Part shown: positions 11,753 to 22,104 of the stretch, one piece after another | Layout: each line of letters begins with the position of its first letter | Position numbering within the stretch: position 1 is the first letter of the stretch | Assembly: GCA_036768485.1 (NCBI GenBank) | Contig: JAVLUZ010000142.1 | Location: 21,852,290 to 21,916,289 of the forward strand | Direction of reading: 5' to 3' | Length of the DNA stretch: 64,000 bases | Source of the DNA: Mermis nigrescens | Taxonomy: Eukaryota > Nematoda > Enoplea > Mermithida > Mermithidae | Notes under the pieces: model-generated | Seen by the model: the letters and a program-made list of their open reading frames with translations, nothing else | Told to the model about the DNA's origin: nothing | Databases searched by the model: none | Position numbers and translations under genes: made by a program

Positions 11753-12044
11753 AAATGAATAAAACAGCCTAATGCATCGTTCGGCTAAGAACTAAACTGG
11801 ATGCATATGTGTCAGGAGGGGTCTAGACCCTCCCAGCTTAAATAAAAGTCAAAATTTTACCTAAAGATTTTTGAAAATTGAAGAGAAAGTATCAAAGTTG
11901 ATCAATCAGACCAACTGACCATAATTTATACAGATGGTCGCAAATACGATATATTTCAAAGAAAAATACTATACCTACCTAGGTACTGCTCTCTCAGTGT
12001 GTAGCAAATGTAAATGATAATTTTACCAGATAAAAAACACAACA
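11753..12044. other. 3' flank of the F-box gene
   Basis: This AT-rich sequence lies downstream of the F-box stop codon (minus strand). I see no clear AATAAA on the minus strand close to the stop. Confidence 0.4.
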
Positions 12045-13330
12045 TTACACAGGTTCAAAATCATCAATATTGCGCAATGTTATACAATTCGAAGATGAAA
12101 AATGAATTTTAGTCCATAATGGATACAAGAACGCGGGCGATGATTCAAGGGCGTAATAATTAACTTTCGAAAACAAAGTTTCCACGAATTGTTCAAATCG
12201 ATTGCGATTTATATATCCTAAATCGTAATGACGAAATATAACTGTACAAGTCTGACGACGATCAGTAAATATATCAATTAAATCGATAAGGCTTCCGAAA
12301 AAATTGTCATCGTGATTCGAACAGACGAACCATATAGATAAAACTTCAAGGCGTTTGGCATCATAGAAAAAACTTCGAACCGCGTGTTTATCGCTATCGA
12401 AAAACCCCAAACTTCTTATACACAGTTCGCGCGGATTAAAATACTTTAAAACGCGGTAAAAGTCCATATCTAAATCGATTGAATGCAAACACAATTTTTG
12501 CAGCAAATGGCGATACGAAGGTATCCAAGAATCACTAAATAAAGTTACTAGTTTCAATTCGACCGTCTTTTGGTTGCAATCGTCCATCAGATAGGGCTCT
12601 AGGATTTCGCCACCCCAGTATTCCATAATTCGCATGTTTCGTAACACCAATTTCGATGGGTTGCATACCTTAAGTATCTTCTTCAACAGCCGATTCTCTT
12701 CGCCACTAAGATAGATCGTTGCAAGCTGCTTGTATATGTTTATTTCGATGGTAGGATCGCCTTAAGAGAAAAAGTACCAAAAATAAATTATATGCATGAA
12801 AAAGAGTGATACCAATGATAAAAAACTAATTAATTAGTCATAAATAAATGGTTTACATTTATTTTTATTGTATATTCTTATTTGTTTCCATGCACGTATA
12901 TTATTTTCATACAAGCAAAACATGGCAAGGATGCATACCTTGTAAAGGCTGCAAATGAGGGTCGTGTGTTGGATTTCCAGGGTTGTACTGGATGGCCCAT
13001 TGCTCAAACGTTGCGCCGTAAAAATCGCTGACAAAAACCGTAATTGCCAAATGTGTTGCAACGGGCCATCGTTGCTGACGCTCCAAAATTTTCCGCCAAT
13101 CCTTGCATACGCGCTCAATGCGCATACGGCTGGCAAAATCGAGGTAACTGAATATCCGTGCGTGCAGTTCGGACGGTAGACTGTCGAATGTTGCTGAAAA
13201 TTCACATAGAATCAGAAATAAATAAATACAGCGCGTGTTGCATCACAAATATTATATTTGAATAAATTTACATATAAATATCTATACAAATTTGCATACC
13301 TAAACTAACGCTGTCGTTCGTGTAATCCAT
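12045..13330 (-). CDS. F-box protein, three exons, 333 aa
   Basis: Exons on the minus strand are 13300-13330 (ATG at 13330), 12939-13193 and 12045-12760 (TAA at 12045-12047). Donors are GTATGC and GTATGC; acceptors are TTTTCAG and CTCTTAAG. The joined length is 1002 nt, exactly 334 codons, and both junctions keep phase 1. Residues about 13-47 are a classic F-box: FDSLPSELHARIFSYLDFAS followed by MRIERVCKDWRKIL. F-box proteins bind SKP1 and recruit substrates to an SCF ubiquitin ligase. The C-terminal 240 residues are leucine-rich (for example LLQKLCLHSIDLDM and AKRLEVLSIWF) and probably form an LRR-like or lineage-specific substrate-binding region; I cannot name the subfamily. The first exon is only 10 codons. 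The gene is divergent from the TBP-like gene that starts 331 bp away. The frame is intact, so it is likely functional. Confidence 0.85.
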
Positions 13331-13661
13331 GATAAAAATAATAATTTAGAGAGAAAAACTATCTAACCGACCAAACAGCTCAAGACACAAAGTCCTGAGT
13401 GATATTTTTCATTTCGTTGTGGCTTATATACCCTGTTTTTCAACTTCTCTTACACTCTCTCGCCTTATTGAGTGCTGGCAAAAAGCCAATTCTAAGATGT
13501 CATGCATTGTACATTTTAATTTTTCCTCTATTCCTACCTTACATACCCCCTTTTTAACCCCTCCTACACCCTCTTTTCTTATTGATGCCGGCAAAAAGCC
13601 ATTTTTATGATGCTATGCATTATGGCATTTTAATCAATGTGACAGTTTTATGTCCTAAAGG
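13331..13661. promoter_or_regulatory. Shared divergent promoter region with a duplicated module
   Basis: The 331 bp separate the start codons of the F-box gene (minus) and the TBP-like gene (plus). It contains two related modules, about 13428-13520 and 13544-13635. Each has a pyrimidine-rich TACACYCTCT block, GCAAAAAGCC, then GATG.TATGCAT and CATTTTAAT. The arrangement suggests a bidirectional promoter with a tandemly duplicated element. I cannot place a transcription start. Confidence 0.5.
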
Positions 13662-14219
13662 ATGGCAGGTTTAATCGTTTGTAATATTATTGGGTCGGCG
13701 AATCTGAGATGTAAATTAAATTTATCTTTAATAGCAGAGAAAAACATTGATCGGATCAAGTATAAGCCGGGTCGGTTTCCAGGTTTAAGTTTAAAATTAA
13801 CAGAACCAAAAATAACGGTATTGTTATTTAAATCGGGCAAAATGGTATGTTTAGGCGCAAAAACGGAAGAAGAAGTGGAAAAAGCGGTCAGAAAAATCCA
13901 AGAAATTTTAAAAAGTTTAGGTTTTAATATAACGCATCATGTAGCTGTCAAAATCAATAACTTTGTAGGCTCTTTCAGTGTTCCGTTTCAAATTGATCTA
14001 ACAAAGTTTCATTATCGGAATAGGAAATACAGCCTTTACGAACCAGAGTTATTCCCAGCTCTCACCTATCGGCTTAACAATTTTGGTGTAACAGCTCTAA
14101 TTTATACATCTGGAAAAATTATTCTTACTGGTGCTAAAACTAGGCGTAATCTCATTCGAGCAAATTTATTAATAAACGATCTGGTGACTCAGAGTAAATA
14201 TGTAGGCAAAAGTCTATAA
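13662..14219 (+). CDS. TBP-like protein (TATA-binding core), intronless, 185 aa
   Basis: The protein is almost only the bilobed TBP core. Repeat 1 (residues about 4-89) includes CNIIGSANLRCKLNL, GRFPGLSLKLTEPK and VLLFKSGKMVCLGAKTEEE. Repeat 2 (about 95-176) includes KINNFVGSFSVPFQIDL, SLYEPELFPALTYRL and ALIYTSGKIILTGAKTR. Of the four phenylalanines that TBP pushes between base pairs, three are kept (F39, F56, F131) and the fourth is tyrosine (Y148). The YEPELFP stirrup that contacts TFIIB in TBP is kept. TBP nucleates pre-initiation complexes of all three nuclear polymerases. This copy has no N-terminal extension and no intron, and diverges in the loops, so a TBP paralogue or retro-derived copy is as likely as the main TBP. 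A TAA lies in frame six bases before the ATG, which supports this start unless an upstream exon splices in. The frame is intact. Confidence 0.85.
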   Translation: MAGLIVCNIIGSANLRCKLNLSLIAEKNIDRIKYKPGRFPGLSLKLTEPKITVLLFKSGKMVCLGAKTEEEVEKAVRKIQEILKSLGFNITHHVAVKINNFVGSFSVPFQIDLTKFHYRNRKYSLYEPELFPALTYRLNNFGVTALIYTSGKIILTGAKTRRNLIRANLLINDLVTQSKYVGKSL

Positions 14220-14259
14220 ATATGAGTACCTTTCCTAAATAATATGAATCCTTTCAAAG

Positions 14260-14586
14260 ATGGAGGAAGTGAATGAAATTAAGAAACGTCCGTTTGGTGA
14301 TGAGGAAAGGAAGCCGTATGGCAGGTCGATTAGACCGCCAATAGCTCTTTGTGGGCGAAACTTAGAACGGCCGATGTTTCCTCTCATGATTCAATTATGT
14401 TTTTATTGTCAAAGAGCCAGTTCGGAAATTGCTTCTGATCGTTGGTTACTTCAGTCCATGATGCAACTTTCAACAAATAATCTCACGTTTTGTCATTTTA
14501 CTTCGTTGACTTCATTTAGTCCAATAAAGATGACTGCCTGCAGCAATGACACTACAATGGATCAAGAAACACGCATTTCAAAGTAA
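14260..14586 (+). other. Probable 3' UTR of the TBP-like gene; 108-codon ORF of unclear status
   Basis: The ORF begins 40 bp after the TBP-like stop and encodes a protein with no family I recognise (start MEEVNEIKKRPFGDEERKPY). It may be a separate small gene, a lost exon, or chance. A polyadenylation hexamer AATAAA at 14523-14528 lies inside it, which favours 3' UTR. Confidence 0.3.
14523..14528 (+). promoter_or_regulatory. Candidate polyadenylation signal AATAAA
   Basis: It is a canonical hexamer 304 bp after the TBP-like stop codon. The site is plausible but not proven. Confidence 0.35.
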
Positions 14587-15619
14587 AATGCATGTGTTGT
14601 TTGAGTGGACATTTTTACAGTTGGGTAGATTTATGTAGGCAAACGGGGCCCAATGATTTTTGCCCAATTGCTATGATTGAAGATAGCTAAATACATATAC
14701 ATATGCGGAAAATTTCTGCAGGCTACTGCGTGCCTGTTTTAGTGCGAATTTTAATATGATATTTAATCACATTGCGTGTACGAATAACGTTGGTAAGCAC
14801 TAGAACGTAGTAGGCGTCGACAAAAGGTAGGTGCTGGATCTAGGATTTTCACCCCAACTTTTACAAAAACCACCAAAAACATGTTCAAAATTTGTTTTTG
14901 CAGCAAAAACTGCGTTTTTACGCGTTTGTGTGGTCTATACTTTTATCTATACATATTCTTATTTCACCTAACCTTTTGCATGAAAATCAATTTTCTTTGA
15001 CCTTGCTACATACAAAAGTGGTTTTCAGTCGTCTTGGTTACCGAAATTTTCTTGCAACAAGTAAAATTCATTTTTTTATCCAATGCTATGCCAATTATCA
15101 TGATCGCTGCTTCTATTTGAAGCGCTTTTGTAAACGATTTATATCAACTGAAGAAGTGCATGCGATCCATGCACAAGGTTTTGTGAAACAGACTATAGAA
15201 TCACTTTGACACAATATTTTTACAAAGAATTTTAAGATTTTCAACAATTTTGCATGGAAAAATCAATAAATTTCAATGACTGTTGCTAAAATTTGGCGCA
15301 AAGCGCCAAAAAATTTGCAAAACCTCAACTGAAAAAGACATTTAGAAGCTCGATTTACTGTATTTGTATGTACAGTACCACTCACAGATAAACGAAATTT
15401 TTCCTGAACGATTTGTCAAGAATTTGCTTCTTTTCATCAAACTCGAAACAAAAACAAATAGAACAACTTTTTCGGGTTCTTTGAGCATCCTTCTAACAAA
15501 TAGCACTTTAGAGACATGCACTGGCATTATCATCTGAGGGCATAAATTTTCTGCAGACAGTTGGCGAAAAAGTGCTGTTATTTCCGAGGTTTCTGAAAGC
15601 CGGCGACTACATACAATAT
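14587..15619. other. Gene-free AT-rich stretch
   Basis: No supported gene. The ORF at 14892-15209 has no recognisable domain. TGGCGCAAAGCGCCAAA near 15293 is a variant of the recurring palindrome. Confidence 0.4.
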
Positions 15620-16400
15620 AGTGTTTTTAAAGAAACAAGACAGAAACCTCTTTAAGCACCCACTCCTTGACTTTACACTCGCTTAATATTGGTTTAGACA
15701 TATGCAATTTGTTATGACATACATCCCATATAAGGCACTTTATTTTTATTCTATTGGACCTATCCTGACTTCTGAAAAGGAGAAAGTGGCAACAAACCCA
15801 AACAGTGACGTATTTTCCATCATGCAGAACATTGTAAACTTTTAAAATCTGTACCGTATTCCCTATTGAGTGTAAAGAAATTCGGTTTGGTACAGTTTGT
15901 GTTTTTGAGTTGTAGTACGTTTTTACGTGCAAAAATTTTGTTGCAAAAATCATTTGATATGATTTACTAATCGAAATTGGGAAAAAACGTTTTTTTTTGC
16001 CCATTTTTCACGTCTGATTTCAACTTTACACCGCTACAAATTACTCAATCTTGCATTTTTTAAATGCGGTTTAAAATAATGTGTAGCCCCTTGAGAGGTA
16101 CTTTATTACTGCTGTATTCAACAACCTGACTCATAAGCTGAATAATTGGCAGAGAAATCTTAGTTAAAACTGCTTCTTACACCATCCACTAGAGTGTAAA
16201 CTTTAAAACCCAGGATCTAACTCACCATAGAGCGTAGAAGATCTTTATATGCAGAATGTAGCCGTTGATCCGCTCACATTTCTGTCAGAAGATAATTTAG
16301 AAAACTCATAACCGGAGTTAATTCACATAAGCAGTTTGAAAACTTGACCAAAAGTGCTTTTTTCACCCCCAGATTTCGCACTCTTTACACTGCCATTTGA
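15620..16400 (-). repeat. Dispersed repeat, minus copy of the 60.06-60.70 kb repeat
   Basis: The reverse complement matches about 60060-60700 over several hundred bases. Shared blocks are GTACTTTATTTTTATCCTATT, CTGACTTCTGAA, ATTTACACTCAATGGGG-like, and ACGTACTACAA. Each copy contains several TTTACAC/GTGTAAA half-sites. It encodes nothing recognisable, although a 125-codon ORF crosses it by chance. Confidence 0.65.
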
Positions 16401-16418
16401 GAACTAATGCGAATTTCG

Positions 16419-16435
16419 NNNNNNNNNNNNNNNNN
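16419..16435. other. Assembly gap (17 N)
   Basis: The sequence here is N. Repeats flank it. Confidence 1.
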
Positions 16436-17490
16436 GAACAGTTTTTCCGACGTACTCTAAGACACAATCGTTTTTCTCGATCTGGTGAGTAATGAGGCCA
16501 GACGATACATAACTCCTAAAATTCCCTGATAGAATGATCGCAGCCGTTCATCTTTTGCGAAGCCTGGCCATTTATTCTGGCTCTGCCGAGCACTGAGCGA
16601 ATCTCGTCATGCTAACTGTGCTTGGTGCCGCAGTGCTCTGGCAGTCAGGAATCGGAATTCTGTTGTATCGCTTTCGAACCGATTTTTCGAATTCTTCAAA
16701 ACAGTCAGCGAATTCGCGCTAGACAATCAACTTTGTAGATGGAAACAAAAATGTTGAGCTTCTGCCTTTTTATCGCCGTTCGTCGCAAAACTCGGGAACT
16801 ACTGCGGTGAGAACGGAGCAAGCCAACGGAGCATAGGCCCTCAAAGGCGTCAGATCGGAGCTACGAGAAGAGCTGCTCGAATTACGTTTTCTGTTCGAGG
16901 TACCGTCATAGGAGATCGAAGAAGCAGTGTGAGCCAACGGCTCAAACGATGACTCTGCTCAGAACCGTCTCGTTTGTTTTGAGAGTTCAGACCGGCAGAC
17001 TTACATGGTGCAGCAGTCGAGGCTAATTAGTCCGTTTCTATAGATTTTTCTCGAGTCATCATCGCAAGAAACAACAGGATAGCGTTTATCCCATGAGCGC
17101 GAAGATTTCGAAGGATTTGCAATAAGTTAACTACATCTGCGACGAGTCGAGATTAGCGTGACCAAACATTGCTAGTAGCAACGCTATACAAACTGTAGCA
17201 ATAAACGGCTTACACCAAGCGAGCTTGAATGAACACTGAGTTATGTACCTAACTAACGCTGTTTGGGCGTGAGCAAGCTCCGCCTTTTACGCTTACAACG
17301 AGCTGAAAGAGAATAGGTACAATGCATATGTAAAGTCTAATTTGTTTGTGTAGTGGAATAGTGTATTTTCAAACAATTTTGACGTAAAAACAGCCAAAAA
17401 CACAATGTACTGAAGTAAAAATCCTGGATTTTACCCCTCCCTGGACTCAAAATCTCAATTCGATTTTACTCCGCACTGGTCAACCTGACC
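16436..17490. other. GC-richer unassigned block
   Basis: From just after the gap to about 17300 the base composition is visibly richer in G+C than its flanks. No long ORF or splice-supported exon is visible. GTAGCAATAAACGG near 17198 holds a polyadenylation-like hexamer, so an LTR or other non-coding transposon part is possible. Confidence 0.35.
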
Positions 17491-17740
17491 TTGTGCATCT
17501 ATGATACGAAGGGTAGGTATTTTTCAAAGGCTCACCTGGGCCAATAGCCCATCAGCCCACACATCCATAGGGGGTGATGGGGGTATCACCCCTCAAGGTC
17601 CAAGACTCAAGTCGACTGTCAGACGATTTTTGGTGAAAACCACACATTCCCGTAGGGAGGTGAGGGGGGTATTACCCCCTCAGGGTCCAAGACTCAAGTC
17701 ACTGTCAGACGATTTGTGGTGAAAACCTTTTGAATTTTTT
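17491..17740. repeat. MITE family D fragments, tandem 85-bp duplication
   Basis: CCTGACCTTGTGCATCTATG (17487-17506) is one end of family D. Two units follow, about 17565-17650 and 17655-17735. Each reads GGTGAGGGGGGTATTACCCC-like, GGTCCAAGACTCAAGTC, CTGTCAGACGATTT.TGGTG. Compare the intact copy at 50297-50713. Confidence 0.65.
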
Positions 17741-17894
17741 TGAACTTAATTTTTAGTATGGCAAAAGTGCACTAACTATTAGAATTTCACGAAGTGATAC
17801 AGTATTTTTGAATGTAAGCAAGATTGAAAATAGACAAACTATCACTATAAAACGTGCATGTAACAGCTCAAAATTTTGGGAGAGGGGTCCTCGG

Positions 17895-18470
17895 CATACA
17901 TGTAACGGCTGGAAATTTCAGGTAGGGGTCCCTGGCCATTTTTAGAAAGAGTGGGGTTAGCGGCTTCAATTTTAGGTCAAAAATGGCAAAAACACCAAAA
18001 AAATAGCCAAAAAGCGAAAGTTTTCGCCAAAAATGGGGAGAAGGTCAAAACTTTTCTGACCTTGGAGGGGTTTGAGGCTTAAAACTGTGGGTGGGGATGA
18101 CCCAAACCCCAGTTACATGTATATTTCTCGGCCATTTTTAGGGGGGGGGGTAAGCGGCTCTGATTTTTGGCCAAAAGTGGCAAAAACACCTAAAAATAGC
18201 CAAAAAGTGCAAGTTTTCGCCAAAAATGGGGGAGGGTGGGTCAAAATTTTCTGACGTTGGGGAGGGTGGTGTTGGAAGGACGTCCAACCATGGGTGGGGA
18301 ACTCCACAAAGTTCCCCTGTTACACGTATGGTTTTCGGCCATTTTTAGGGGGGGGGGGGTAAATGACCGCCAATTTTTGGCAAAAATCGCAAAAACGCAC
18401 CTAAAAATGGCCAAAAATGCAGGTTTTCGCCAAAAATCGATTTCGGCTCGTGCATTTATTTATGGAGTCA
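17895..18470. mobile_element. MITE family C, three units in tandem
   Basis: Unit 1 (17895-18123) starts CATACATGTAAC and ends GTTACATGTAT. Unit 2 runs to 18330, ending CCCCTGTTACACGTATG. A third partial unit follows. All share GGCCATTTTTAGG, AAAACACCTAAAAATAGCC-like and TTTTCGCCAAAAAT. The ORFs over them are by-products. Confidence 0.7.
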
Positions 18471-19560
18471 TTTTTACACAATGTTAAAATACTTTCTGGG
18501 GCAAAGTGATATTAATTTTAACGTTTTTTCAGTATTTTTTAAGGAAATTCCGAAAAAGTTTCGGTGCTTCGCGCAAAATATCGCTAATATACTGTATTTA
18601 GATTCAAGCAGGGGCATTAAACACTCCAAAATCAATCTTTGTGTAATGTAGGCATCTTTTTGTAGATTCAAATATCTTTCGTATCTATTTCTACTGTTTT
18701 TAAAAATTTTATGCAAAAATAAATATCATTTAACAAATTTGCACTTTTTTGCCGTTCAAAGATAAAACTGACTCATTTATCTTGATGTTGCATTGGATTT
18801 ATAAGCGCATTGGTGCTTATTACAAATTTGATTAGCATATTACAATTTCTGTAATATTTCTGATTTTGTAGTACAAGTTGTTTTAGCTTACTAAGTCAAG
18901 TTTTATGTGTAAATTTCATCAAAAGCTCATAAAAATTTCGCTGCTTCGCGCCGAAGTAATATTATCAACTAAATTCAGGCCGCATTATCACAGGACCACG
19001 GTTTTTTTGTAAGTCGGCAAAGATTTTTCCCGATGTACAAAAAGACTTTTCAGGACCGTCTTTGTACATACATGCTACAAAGATTTTTGGCAAAACAAAA
19101 ACTGTAAAAAGGTGTAGAATTCCACAAAATTTTCGGCGCTTCGCGCCAAAATCAGTAATTGTCCTATATATCTTTAAAATGGTAGAATTTGCATTTAGAT
19201 TGGGAAAATGTCAAATATTCAGAAACCCAGAAATCAGCTGAAATACACTACCAAAGGTCAAAAACCCTGTTTTACCACACTAAAATCGCTCTTGTACTAT
19301 GTTATAGTACACAAAATTTGCATGTTCAAAGTGTACAAAGACTTTTGTGCACCATTTTCGTAAATGTAAAAAGGTATCTTGTACAGAAAAAGCATGCTTA
19401 GGACTGCAGGCCGGTCGCAGGTCACACACTGGTAGTATGTAAAAAGGCGTATGTTTGAAAATATATTTATATAATATATCTACAGAAATTTGTTCGCTCA
19501 TACAAAGACCTTTTCGGAGATCTTTGTACATGCACAAAGAAGCTCGTATATACAAAAAAT
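18471..19560. repeat. Dispersed repeat with GCGCTTCGCGCC and TTTGTACATG motifs
   Basis: It contains CTTCGCGC-type palindromes (18567, 18941, 19134) and two blocks matching 46620-47060, with CGGCAAAGATTTTTCCCGAT (19015 and 46676) and GGACCGTCTTTGTACAT (19056 and 46713). No gene is seen. The 70- to 91-codon ORFs fall on the repeat. Confidence 0.6.
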
Positions 19561-19878
19561 AGTGTCGGCTAAAAATAATACACCACTTAATTCTACGGGT
19601 CCCCTATTTTGGGATTTCACCCCTCACTCAACTCTGGACCTTGGGAAACGTATGCATCGGCCCCTCCTTGGAGCGGGCTGGGACAAAAAGCTGGACGGGC
19701 TGAAGGGTCCATTTAACTTGGCTGATTTTGGAAAAAAATTTAGAAATATCAGTGGAAAATCAAACAAAATTGTCTTTTTTTAACTAATGCCCAACTAAGG
19801 GCCCAATTAATTCTGAGTGCCCATATATACTTAAACGGACTGAAAGCTTTGGCTATTGCCCCGGTGTGTATACATGAG
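19561..19878. other. Gene-free spacer
   Basis: No gene is recognised. GGACGGGCTGAAGGGTCC near 19693 resembles a GGACGGGGCGAAGGGT stretch at 29930, so a further repeat family is possible. Confidence 0.35.
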
Positions 19879-20077
19879 CAGTGGCGGATCCAGGATTTTC
19901 CTAAGGGGGCGGTACCCCCTAAAGGGGGGAGCGGAACCCTGACTTGGGCGGAAAAATTAACCCCTTTGCTAACCCGACAATCGCTAAAAATCGCTCAAAA
20001 AATTCTCAATTTCGCGCACTATTTTGGAGCCAATGGGGGTGAGTGGCCGCCCCCCGCTCCCTTAAATCCGCCCCCTG
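19879..20077. mobile_element. MITE family B, copy 1, 8-bp TSD (7/8)
   Basis: It starts CAGTGGCGGATCCAGGATTT and ends AAATCCGCCCCCTG. It is flanked by TACATGAG (19871-19878) and TACATAAG (20078-20085). The 8-bp TSD and CAG..CTG ends place it with hAT elements. It is 199 bp and non-coding. Confidence 0.9.
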
Positions 20078-20216
20078 TACATAAGCATACATGATCTTAG
20101 AAGAAGATTTGGGATAGGTTTCCTTTTCACCCAACCCCCTGGAATTAACAATTTTCGAAAAAGTTTACAAAACATTTCGTAGAAAAGGTGTTGTTTTAAG
20201 CGCTTGTAGCTTTCTC

Positions 20217-20486
20217 TTAGTTAAAAAGTATCAAATCGTCAGCACATTCGAAAAAAGGAAGACGTAAGATCATACTGTCAGTCTTGAATGCTTCAAAATC
20301 TTTAGGCATTTCGATTCGTTGTCGCATAGGCTTCCATTTTATTTCGGTCTGTTTATTGGCACTCATAACAGGCGCAAAGTGGAGATCATTGAGCGATTTA
20401 TGCATCTGTTGGTGAGCTACCGTGTTAAGGCTGCTATTGGGGCATCGCCAATCCAACAGGGAGGAGGTAAGAGATAGGGAGGACAT
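20217..20486 (-). other. Unidentified 89-codon ORF
   Basis: This open frame is richer in G+C than its surroundings and ends with a stop at 20217. It contains NSSLNTVAHQQMHKSLNDLH and LRLPFFECADDLILFN. I recognise no family. The ADDLILF string looks like a reverse transcriptase box but has no RT context. It may be a transposon scrap or a terminal exon. Confidence 0.2.
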
Positions 20487-21724
20487 GCTTCTGATAATGC
20501 TAAACAGTCACAAAAGATAAAATGATACGCACTAAAAGCTTTGGTGCTTCTGCAAAGGAAAAAAATCACACAGAGGCAAAGAGTCGTAAGTCGGATTCAA
20601 AGATGTTCTGAAAGAAAAGATTACATCGCTCTCCCCCGGAATAGTCAAGTTTTTAAAAATTGGTCGGGAACATAATTATTCATAATTTCCAGGCATGCAG
20701 CTGTGGGGGATAGTGGGTGGGCCAGTCCCCACCAAAATTTTGAAAGTAGAGTACTTTTTGTGAGGGTCTCCAGAGGAAAAAATCGAAAAGTTTTGAAGGG
20801 AGTCGAGAAAGACCGTTAGAATAGATTTTAGCATTTGTTGAGCTGGCAGGACCAGAATTTTGCGGCGCTGGAAAATTTATTTTTTATTTCTTTCTCAAAT
20901 CATTTCTGTTTCAATAATAAGGCTTTGCTGAGAAAACGCACAAATAAACCATTATTTTTATCTGTTGACTTCAAAATTTTAGTCCCTTACATTCAGAAGG
21001 CCAAGCTATGTTCCTGATGCTCTTGATACATTTTCCAAGCGTTCACTTCTTTGCAGTCATGTCTTTGCATCTCTAGTCAGAAGTTCGTCATGCAAGATAT
21101 ATGCTTCATACGAACTGTTCAGACAGTATTTCTTCCAAGGCCATATATTAAGGAGCCCGATCCTTAATTCATGGATGTTGAAATGTTGATTAATGCGGAA
21201 ACCATGCACAATGACGAGTGTCCCTATCCCATTACATTATATATAGGTACAGACCCATATCACAGGATTTTGTTCCAGGGTGAGGACATGAACAAAATTT
21301 TTTAAAAAACATAAGAGCAGGACGCAAGGGATCAATGAAAAAAGACGTTTCAATAAACACTAAAGCTGTCCATTTTGTAAATTTTGCTACCCAGATGCCT
21401 TGAATACAGTGAGAATCCAATAGAACACCCTCTTGAACAAATCTCATATGTTGTGCATAAAAGCTGCGCAAAAAACGGAATACAGATGCAAAATACGCTT
21501 CAGGTTGTATAGAAGATGCAAAAATAAAGTGTTTAAGCTGCATGCTTGGGATTATATAGACCTGAATTAAAATTTAAAATTTGGCGAAACATTTTTAGCG
21601 AATTTTGTCTGAAAAAAGCAACGGGGGAGTAAGAAGGAAAAAATCATTCTCATATTTTGTTTCAAAGGGACATGCTCCTCCACACACCTCCTGCCCTGGA
21701 TATGGGCCTGTATAAGTATATATC
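20487..21724. other. Gene-poor stretch
   Basis: No supported gene. A minus-strand open frame at 21232-21543 (103 codons) has no recognisable motif and may be a decayed transposon fragment. Confidence 0.35.
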
Positions 21725-21923
21725 CAGGGGCGGATTTGGTGAGGGGGCGGGGGCGGCCGCTCCCTCCCATTGGCCCAAAATAGTGCGCAAAATTAAGGTT
21801 TTTTGAGCGATTTTTAGCGATTTTCGGGTTAAAACGGCTGATTTTTCCGCCCAAGTCAGAGTTCTGCCCCCCCGCCCAGGGGTACCGCCCCCTCCCGTTA
21901 GGAAAATCCTGGATCCGCCACTG
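21725..21923. mobile_element. MITE family B, copy 2, perfect 8-bp TSD
   Basis: It starts CAGGGGCGGATTTGGTG and ends AATCCTGGATCCGCCACTG, so it is in the opposite orientation to copy 1. Both flanks are TATATATC (21717-21724 and 21924-21931). It is 199 bp, the same length as copy 1. Confidence 0.95.
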
Positions 21924-22104
21924 TATATATCACTTGAGTTTAAGCAGCTGAAAATTGCCGGATTCATCTCGAAAAACCTCTTTGCCTAAAACTAGAAAAA
22001 TAGGAGGCAAAAAATTTGAAAAAAAATCACCCAAAAAGTGTAAAAAAAATTCTACATCCGATCCCAAAATTTTTTCCACTTTCCGAAATTTTGGTCTACA
22101 ACCT

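Noticed and set aside
18072..18487. Small ORFs over 18.1-18.5 kb
   Set aside because: They lie on family C MITE units rich in G-runs and have no domain.
20217..20486. Reverse transcriptase call from ADDLILF
   Set aside because: None of the surrounding RT motifs is present; the string is probably chance.
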